A stretch of 23,587 bases of DNA from Balneolaceae bacterium UBA1514. Its GTDB lineage: Bacteria; Bacteroidota; Rhodothermia; Balneolales; Balneolaceae. Each line of letters begins with the position of its first letter. Position 1 is the stretch's first letter. Shown here in pieces: positions 8,579 through 16,200 of the stretch. Below the pieces are notes generated by a model. It searched no databases. It saw only the letters and a program-made list of their open reading frames with translations, and had not been told where the DNA came from. The position numbers and the translations under genes are program-made. The stretch spans positions 1 to 23,587 of the forward strand of contig DCQQ01000023.1 of assembly GCA_002323515.1 (NCBI GenBank), read 5' to 3'.

Positions 8579-8781
8579 TTCGGTAATATTTTTAGGCAAT
8601 TCATATAAATTTACTTGATATAAATGTGATTAGATGAAAGTACAAAATAAAATACTTATCACAAGAGTGACAGAAATTGGCATAGTCTCTGTGTACATTA
8701 TCTAACAACATCAATCTAAGTACAATAATCGGACTACGTTAATTAGTAACTCTGATTAAGTCAACCATCTAACCACTTTCT

Positions 8782-10128
8782 ATGGATTCAAGTATCTATC
8801 TACTTATACCACTATTACTTCTACAACTGCTCAGCTTCTTATTCATTTGGAGATTGTATAAGGAGAATTCTGCCTTGGATTCTGACCTGTTTCATAAACC
8901 CATGCTGGAGAAATTACAATCGTATGAAAAAACATTGAGGGATGAATTTTCTAGGATACGAACCGAGAATGCCCAAGCCGCACAAGTTCAACGTTCCGAG
9001 CTAGAGGCAAAACTAGATAAGTTTGAGGCGACTCAAAAACAAACGGTAAGTGACCAAAGTAATTTACTCCGAGACAAACTTGCTGAAGTGATTGTTAAGC
9101 AAGAAAAACTCAACGAAGATGCAGAAAAAAGAATTAAAGAGGTAAAAAAGACTGTGGAAGATCAGCTCAAAGAAATACGTGAGGACAATTCGAAGCGACT
9201 TGAGGAAATGCGAAAAACAGTGGATGAAAAATTAGAGGAAACCCTGCAAAAACGTTTAGGTGAATCGTTCAAGTTGGTATCTGAGCGCCTAGAATTAGTT
9301 CATAAAGGTCTAGGTGAGATGCAGCAACTTGCCACTGGAGTAGGGGATTTAAAGAAAGTCTTAGATAATGTAAAAACCAGAGGTGTTTTAGGGGAGTACC
9401 AGTTGGAAAATATACTTGAACAGCTGCTTACACCTGATCAGTATGCTAAGAATGTGGCAACCAAAAAAGATAGTCAGGGGCATGTAGAGTTTGCGGTTAA
9501 ATTACCTGGGAAGAATTCAGATGAACCCGTTTGGATGCCCATAGACTCAAAATTTCCTATTCAGAGTTATGAGGTGCTTCTTAATTCGTATGAGAATGGG
9601 AATCCTAAAGAAATAGAGCGGGCTCAGAAAATATTGCTTAAGACAATAGAAGGATTTGCTAAGGATATTTCTGAGAAATATGTAAATCCGCCTTTCACGA
9701 CTGATTTTGCGATTTTATTTTTGCCCATTGAAAGCTTATATGCGGAAGTATTACGACATCCAGGTCTATTTGAATCCCTACAGCGTAAGTATAGAATTAC
9801 TATAACTGGGCCAACGACTCTTTCGGCTTTACTCAATAGTTTGCACATGGGCTTCCGTACGCTTCAAGTTCAAAAACGAAGTAGTGAGGTGTGGAAAATT
9901 TTAGAATCGGTTAAGACGGAATTTGGTAAGTTTGCCTCACATCTTGAAAAAGTTGATAGTGATTTTGTTAAAGCCCATAAATCGCTACAAACCTTACGAA
10001 GTACACGCACTAATGTATTAGAACGTAAACTACAAAATATTGCTCAACTTGAGGAACCTAAAAAGATGCTTCCAGCTGCATCAACCAGTGAGGGTTTACA
10101 GAGTGAGGGTTCTTCTAAAGACCTTTGA
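8782..10128 (+). CDS. rmuC: DNA recombination protein RmuC
   Basis: The 448-residue product has a single N-terminal membrane helix (about 3-24), a long charged coiled coil (about 40-190, with repeats such as EEMRKTVDEKLEE), and the RmuC domain (about 195-400) with characteristic stretches TRGVLGEYQLENILEQLL, PIDSKFPIQSYE, TTDFAILFLPIESLYAEVL and GPTTLSALLNSL. RmuC is a predicted nuclease-fold protein that limits inversions between short inverted repeats in E. coli; its biochemical activity is poorly known. The domain is complete and length is normal. The last 14 bases overlap the end of the convergent sialidase-fold gene, so any terminator for either gene must lie inside the other. Confidence 0.94.
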   Translation: MDSSIYLLIPLLLLQLLSFLFIWRLYKENSALDSDLFHKPMLEKLQSYEKTLRDEFSRIRTENAQAAQVQRSELEAKLDKFEATQKQTVSDQSNLLRDKLAEVIVKQEKLNEDAEKRIKEVKKTVEDQLKEIREDNSKRLEEMRKTVDEKLEETLQKRLGESFKLVSERLELVHKGLGEMQQLATGVGDLKKVLDNVKTRGVLGEYQLENILEQLLTPDQYAKNVATKKDSQGHVEFAVKLPGKNSDEPVWMPIDSKFPIQSYEVLLNSYENGNPKEIERAQKILLKTIEGFAKDISEKYVNPPFTTDFAILFLPIESLYAEVLRHPGLFESLQRKYRITITGPTTLSALLNSLHMGFRTLQVQKRSSEVWKILESVKTEFGKFASHLEKVDSDFVKAHKSLQTLRSTRTNVLERKLQNIAQLEEPKKMLPAASTSEGLQSEGSSKDL

Positions 10129-11437
10129 TGTGGGAAGTTCGTATAGTCGACGCTCGTTCGCCTATTTCGGTCCAAGCTACGAGCAACCCATCGCCAAAGG
10201 AGGTAAGTTGAGGGAATCCACTGCTTCTGGAAGCTTCCATATCATCTAAAATTATGGCTTGTGCGATAGATCCGTTTAGCATTACCTGCTTAATGTGCAA
10301 TTTAGCTCCATCTTCGTACCTTTCAACGTAGCTAACCCAAGCCGACTGTTCATTATGCATCACAATGTCCACACGGCCTAAAGGTTGGTTTTCCGATAAT
10401 ATAATAGCATCATTGAAGTTTTTTCCGTAATCATCGGAGAATGCCAGTTTAACACGAGGAATATTATCTGATGCAGTAAACCATAAAGCAGCTGTAGCCC
10501 CGGAATGGAAAGCAAGTTGGGGGCCATTGACTGGGCAGGCTGCGATTTGCCAACCGTCATTATGCACCGTATTAGGAGTATCCCAAACACCATTTTCATA
10601 TCTAGAAACGTAGAGATCTCGTATTTCGTCACTGCTCCTATTTCGGTAGGCGGCTATTAAGCCACGGTCTGTTTTTACTAAGGATGTATTGCAACAGTCA
10701 CAAACGGCATTGTCGATTAGATGCGATTCAATAATTTCACCATCCCTGCTTAGTAATGCGCCTCTAAGAGTCATAGCAGTGGCTAATTTTGAATCTAAAA
10801 GATCGGAATCCATTGAATGTTCGTCATGATCCATACCACCAGTATTTCGGCCGTCTAACCAGATCGCATAAAATGTAGAGCTATCCATAGGTTGCATACT
10901 TACAAATCCATGTTCTGTGTTCGTATTATCGGTATGGGGTACAAAAGCTGCATATTCAAATTCTACCTGACCATTTACTCCGTTGGCCTGATCAGTTATT
11001 TGGGTCGTAAATTTATCATGTATGGGTTGAATGGTTACGTGATAGGAATAGGGTGATCCAGGCACTTTATCTAACCAGTGAGCAGCCATAGGAGCGCCGT
11101 TTAGTCCAATTATGGAAGGAAAATCGGCCCAGTTGACAAACCAATCATCCGATTTTGCTACTGAAGTATAAGTGGACCACTCAAGGCCGTTGGTATAATC
11201 TGCATTACTCGGCGGTGTTAAGGTAGCTATACGTAGCTCGGCTACCTCACCTATCTTGTGGATCCAACTCATGTGAACGGTACCAGTATTATCTGTAAAT
11301 AGACGCGGAAAGGTACTGTTTAGGGAACTGGGGTTGTCAATAGATACTTGTTCTATAGAAATATTAGAACACCCCAAAAAGCTCATTAGAAATATATTTA
11401 AAAGGGCGACTTGGCTGTAGCGTTTGAACTGTTTCAT
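10115..11437 (-). CDS. BNR/sialidase-fold lipoprotein with CDCC motif, last gene of the copper-efflux unit
   Basis: This 440-residue exported protein has an N-terminal signal ending SFLGC, a plausible lipobox (Cys25). The body has beta-propeller features of the exo-alpha-sialidase superfamily, including Asp-box-like turns. It lacks an obvious Arg triad and I would not assign sialidase activity. Two features stand out: a His/Met/Asp-rich loop at 202-210 (MDHDEHSMD) and a Cys-Asp-Cys-Cys motif at 246-249, with a further Cys at 301 (AACPVNGP). Similar CDCC-bearing 'sialidase-like' proteins are known to me only as poorly characterised annotations. ATG 11437 is preferred over TTG 11452 because GGAG lies nine bases before it. 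It follows cusB by 33 bases, so it is probably co-transcribed. Inferred role: extracytoplasmic metal binding or thiol chemistry tied to metal efflux. Confidence 0.85.
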   Translation of the reverse strand: MKQFKRYSQVALLNIFLMSFLGCSNISIEQVSIDNPSSLNSTFPRLFTDNTGTVHMSWIHKIGEVAELRIATLTPPSNADYTNGLEWSTYTSVAKSDDWFVNWADFPSIIGLNGAPMAAHWLDKVPGSPYSYHVTIQPIHDKFTTQITDQANGVNGQVEFEYAAFVPHTDNTNTEHGFVSMQPMDSSTFYAIWLDGRNTGGMDHDEHSMDSDLLDSKLATAMTLRGALLSRDGEIIESHLIDNAVCDCCNTSLVKTDRGLIAAYRNRSSDEIRDLYVSRYENGVWDTPNTVHNDGWQIAACPVNGPQLAFHSGATAALWFTASDNIPRVKLAFSDDYGKNFNDAIILSENQPLGRVDIVMHNEQSAWVSYVERYEDGAKLHIKQVMLNGSIAQAIILDDMEASRSSGFPQLTSFGDGLLVAWTEIGERASTIRTSHIKGL

Positions 11438-11446
11438 AGGGAGAAT

Positions 11447-11450
11447 CTCC
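11447..11450 (-). promoter_or_regulatory. Shine-Dalgarno GGAG fixing the start of the BNR lipoprotein
   Basis: On the minus strand GGAG lies nine bases upstream of ATG 11437. It overlaps the codons that follow the alternative TTG at 11452, which argues that TTG is not the start. Most other genes here lack a visible Shine-Dalgarno. Confidence 0.6.
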
Positions 11451-11470
11451 AATTATGGCTAAGTAAAAAT

Positions 11471-13252
11471 TTATATTCGTTCAATGGTCTCTCCACAACG
11501 AAGCATCATCACTCCATAGTAAGGATTTTTAATTTCTTGTTCTAGGCTTAACCAATAAGCACCTTTACCTTCATTTGCCATTGGACAAAATTGGACAAAT
11601 AGTACATCATCACGATCAAGCCCTTTCATAAAATCAATGTAAAGATGTGAAAATGCAACAAAAGAAGTCCGAGAAGTTGTAACATCGGTCGAACCAGCAA
11701 GAGTTTGAGCTGTTTGGGATAGAAGCTCTAAAGTTGAACTGCCTTCTGTTAATTCTGGTACCCAGCTTTTTATCATAGTTGATAGATTGTTCATTTTCCC
11801 TGTAATAGTATTAAAGTCACCTTCAATGAGTCCGTCTTTAATTTCGAGATAAAGGGCTAAGGAAGAATCTATTTCAGCACTCTGCGGTATCTTAATGTAG
11901 GAGGTACTACGGTTCGTGCTGGTATGAGTTGACATCCCCATTTCTGCAGGGATATTGATTTCCGATGATGCATCGGAATGGCTTTGTTGAGCCATGTTGT
12001 CTAAGCCTTTTAATTGGGAAGCAGCGTCGATAACAAAGGTGCCCGCACTCACTATCAAATCTCCTTTATTTAAACCAGAATGAACCACCACTATTTCCCC
12101 TATTTCAGGGCCTAAATAAATAGGTCGCAACTCATAAAAAGATCCAGCATCTCTTTCTACTACTAAATACACAAAGCTACGCTCACCCGTCCATAAAACA
12201 GCAGATTTTGGAATATACATTTCCTCAGACGAGTTATATGGTACTATTAAATTACCCGATAACAATTGGTTGGGGCGTAGTTTCATATCTTTATTTTCCA
12301 ATGTAATTCTCACTTTAGCAGTGAATAGCTCTGGATCAAGTTGAGGATCGATATATTCGATCAAACCTCTCATAGGTGCTCCGTTACTATTGGCACGTAT
12401 TTTATGAAATAATTTCCATTGAATTTCTTGTCCGGTCTGGAGGTAGGGCAGCTGATGTTCGTAGGCATCTAACACAAGCCATACCTTACGATGATCATTG
12501 ATTGAAAATAACGCATCACCCTGATTTATATATTGCTCTGGTAGGACGTTAAGGCCGTGCACATAGCCACTAGCTGGTGCCCTGAGTTCTATGTTTATCG
12601 TAGGCCTTTTTGTTTTTTTTATCTTAGAAATATCCTCTTCACTAAAACCTAAACGTTCTAGTTTAGTTTGTGCAGACTCAATCAAATTGACCCTTGAGGG
12701 ATTATTTTCAATAAGTGTGAGAAATTCCTGCTGGGCGGTAATCATTTGTGGAGAGTATAGTGTAGCTACAACCTGCCCCTTTTCAACATATGCCCCTTCA
12801 AAATTGACAAGAAGTTGATCAATCCTTCCTGCAATATAGGTCGACATTCGTACCGATTTTGTTGGATCTAGTTCTATTTTTCCAGTCAATTGTATCTCGA
12901 GATTGACTAAACCTGATTCAACTTGAACTGTTTGTAGGCCTAGATTTTCATTCACAGAACGGCTTAGGTATAACGAATTAGTATGTCCTAGAGCTGTTTG
13001 TGCACTATCAGTGGCAGTATTTTGATCTAGAATTAAATCCATTCCACAAATAGGGCAATTTCCAGGTTCTGTCTGCCGAACCTCTGGGTGCATACTGCAA
13101 TAATAGGTCTCAGTTAATTCTGAATGATCATGGAGTTTAGCATCGTAATTCTCCTTTGTATTATTTGGCAAGGGTGCGTCAGCTTCACCACAAGCTTGAA
13201 AAATAAGCAAGACAAAAAAGAGTATATAGCTTAGGTATTTTTGTTTCTTCAT
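11471..13252 (-). CDS. cusB: CusB-type periplasmic adaptor with heavy-metal-binding domain and C-terminal DUF3347
   Basis: The 593-residue membrane fusion protein links the inner-membrane pump to the outer-membrane channel. It is a likely lipoprotein (IFQAC, Cys21). Residues 51-72 form a heavy-metal-binding domain, YYCSMHPEV...CPICGMDL, with C52, M54, H55, C66, C69 and M71. The central part is HlyD/CusB-like: SVRMSTYIAGRIDQL, ELRAPASGYVHGL, the beta-barrel, then GLNKGDLIVSAG. From about 455 to the end is a DUF3347 domain, with C556 in FCPMANEGKGAYWLS and C586 in LRCGE, resembling the copper-binding motif of that family. Adaptors normally carry at most one such extra domain. It starts 21 bases after cusA, so the two are translationally close. 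Copper/silver is the likeliest substrate, inferred from the domains. Confidence 0.93.
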   Translation of the reverse strand: MKKQKYLSYILFFVLLIFQACGEADAPLPNNTKENYDAKLHDHSELTETYYCSMHPEVRQTEPGNCPICGMDLILDQNTATDSAQTALGHTNSLYLSRSVNENLGLQTVQVESGLVNLEIQLTGKIELDPTKSVRMSTYIAGRIDQLLVNFEGAYVEKGQVVATLYSPQMITAQQEFLTLIENNPSRVNLIESAQTKLERLGFSEEDISKIKKTKRPTINIELRAPASGYVHGLNVLPEQYINQGDALFSINDHRKVWLVLDAYEHQLPYLQTGQEIQWKLFHKIRANSNGAPMRGLIEYIDPQLDPELFTAKVRITLENKDMKLRPNQLLSGNLIVPYNSSEEMYIPKSAVLWTGERSFVYLVVERDAGSFYELRPIYLGPEIGEIVVVHSGLNKGDLIVSAGTFVIDAASQLKGLDNMAQQSHSDASSEINIPAEMGMSTHTSTNRSTSYIKIPQSAEIDSSLALYLEIKDGLIEGDFNTITGKMNNLSTMIKSWVPELTEGSSTLELLSQTAQTLAGSTDVTTSRTSFVAFSHLYIDFMKGLDRDDVLFVQFCPMANEGKGAYWLSLEQEIKNPYYGVMMLRCGETIERI

Positions 13253-13273
13253 TAGTGTAAAGTTGAGATTATG

Positions 13274-16200
13274 TTATTTAATAAATTCTATTGATAGCGG
13301 ACTCAATACACTTTTACCCATCATTTTGGTTAAAAATTCATTCTCCTGATGTTGGAGTAATTCTGTTTTGAGGCGTAGTTTTCTATTCAAATACTCAAAA
13401 TATCTACTTAAGTCTCCTTGTTCTGCCTCAATAGCTTGTTGCTCCAAAGAAAGTAATTCGTCGATAATTGCTATTTGATCAGCTATTTTGGTTTGTTGTA
13501 TTTCATTAATCTCGAGGCTAGTATTCCATTGTTCAAGTGCCGTCTTTACTTCAATTAGGTGCGCATGTAAGCGGTAATCGCTAACGGATAATTCAGATGC
13601 TTTCGATTGAATAGCTGCTCTTTTTCTTTTTTGGGCTATTGGAAGACTAAATGAAACTTTTGCAAGAACAGCATCTTTACCATTATTCTGAATGCCAACT
13701 TGGTCAGGCTTTTCTGCAATACTTATGTAGTCTAGCCCGACTCCAAGGCTTGGGTAGCGACTCAATTCAGTTAAGTATAATTCCATTTTTTTTGATTCTA
13801 CTATAGCTTGTAATCTCTGTATCCCGGGGCTATTTAGCTGATGAATTGCACTGGAAACATCGTCCATTGAAGTCCCATTATGGTTCGTTGAATAGGTCCA
13901 TTCGGCTTGGGATTCAAAGCCATCAACTACATCACCCAAATCAACAGTAGTTTCCAGTCTGTCTGGATAGATCAGCGAATCAGTAATTGGCGCATTTCGG
14001 AGCCTATTAAAATTCCATACATGTTGAGATCTAACCAAAAAAGCCTCTTCTCGCTGCTGATCGAGTGTTTTCTCTTGAAGTTCAATCTCTAAAATCTTTC
14101 TGTTGGTTGAATAGCCTTCACTATTGAAGGTGGTGAGTAGTTGAGTTAACTCATTTAAGACATCTAATTGTAGGTCTAAAAACTTAATTCTCATTGTTTC
14201 CGTATAGATAGAAGCCCATTCTTTATCCATTTCGAGAAAATGACGTTCAACCTCCTCAAGATACCCGAATTCCCTCGCCTCAATCAGTGCTTCAAAAGTC
14301 AATCTTTGGAGCTTCAGTGAATTAGGAAGAGGTATACTCTGGTTGATTGATATTCGGGCCGTCTGGGCACCCAAAGCTGTTTCTATAGGAGCAGCAAACA
14401 CTCCGATAGAGACAGTAGGATCCATGATTCCAATAGAACGAGCTTGAAATTCTGATGAGGCAATTTCATTCCATTTTGACAACAAATTAGGATGACTACT
14501 AAGAGCTTCTCGTTTATACGTATTCAAGGTATTCTGCGCTTGGAGGCTAGATTCAGGTGTAATTCCAACTCCAACTAAGCCAAGCATACACACTATGAAT
14601 AGGGCAGGGGGCGGGGTTTTCCTTTGTGAAGTTTTTTGTGCGGGAGCATAGTCCTTAAATAAACTAGTAACCCTTCGTTCTTCTCTCCAAATAAATAAGA
14701 GCGGTACTACAAAAAGCGTGATTATTTGGACAAACATACCCCCTAATGTAGGAATAGCCATTGGAACCATAATTTCCGATCCTTTGCCCATTGAACTAAA
14801 TAAAGGTAGTAAAGCAAAAATAGTGGTTGCGGTGGTCAACATGGTTGGTCTAATTCGTTTATTAGCTGCTTCAACCCCTACATTTCTAAGATTTTGGATA
14901 TGAGTTGCTACTAGCTCAGGCTTATTAGCTATTTGCTCCCACTCATTTTTGTTTTCTTGGTGGAACTCTTTAAATCGTTGTTGTAAATAGGTGGCCATAA
15001 CAACCCCACCATCAGTAGCAATTCCAAATAATGCTAAAAAGCCAACCCAAACGGCAATACTTAATGCAACGGCCTCAATACCAAAAAGTTCCTGCAGGCT
15101 ATTAAATCCAAAAAAGGAAACACTACTGAAAAAATCACTAGCGAAGAATCCCAATAAAATAAAGCCACCCGCCCAAGCTACGAATACTCCACTAAAAATC
15201 ATCAAGCTTATAGCAGCTGACTTAAATTGGATGTATAGAATAAGAAAGATGAAGACGAGCGTTAGAGGGACGAGTACTTTGAGTCGTTTTTCAGCTCGAA
15301 GTTGGTTTTCGAAGTTACCTTTAAAACTTAATTGAATGCCATCAGGCATTGTAATGGTCCCTAGTGCAATCTGTTGATTTATTTCATCATCAATTTTAGA
15401 AATGGCGTCAACATACTCAACTCCCTTGATCACATCAAATGACACGTAGGAAACTTTAAACGATTGTTCACTTTTTATAGCCTGTGGTCCCAACCGGAAT
15501 TCAACCTTCGCTAACTCGTGTAATGGTACTCTTGCACCCTGAGGGGTGTCTAAGCGAAGATTTTTGATACTCTCTGGACTTTGGCGTACATCTTTAGCGA
15601 ATCTTAAACGAATATTAAATCGTTCTCTTCCCAAAATTACAGTCCCCGTTTCTTTACCAGCCAGGGCAATTTGAGCCCATGATTGCGCTTCGGAAACACT
15701 CATCTCATAACGGGCTAATTTTTCACGATTCCATTCAATATCGATATATGGTTTACTGGCATTACGCTCGGCAAATACTGTGGCAGAATTCACATAACTA
15801 AGGTTTGTCAATACTTTCTCGAGCTGTCTGCCAACTTCTTGAATCTCAGCTATATCTTCACCTTGAATTCGTATTCCAACCGGAGCTCGTAAGCCCGTTT
15901 GGAGCATTAAAAGTCTTGTTTCAATAGGTTGTAGCATTGGCGCTGAGGTAAGTGCTGGATGTTGGGTCTGCCTGACAATTTCATTCCAAATATCATCTGG
16001 TGATTTTATATGTTCGCGCCATTGGCGAGTTCTATTCCCTGAAATATCATAGCTATATTCTGATTTGTAGGTGATGATGTTTTCGAACATACTAATTGGT
16101 GCGGGGTCGAGAGCTGATTCGACTCGCCCTAATTTCCCTACAACTTTTTCGACCTCTGGGATGTCTGCAACTGCTCGATCTAAAAATTGAAGTAATGCTA

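Noticed and set aside
15000..15335. Plus-strand frames inside cusA, up to 119 codons
   Set aside because: They are antisense to conserved transmembrane helices of the pump and carry no family motif.
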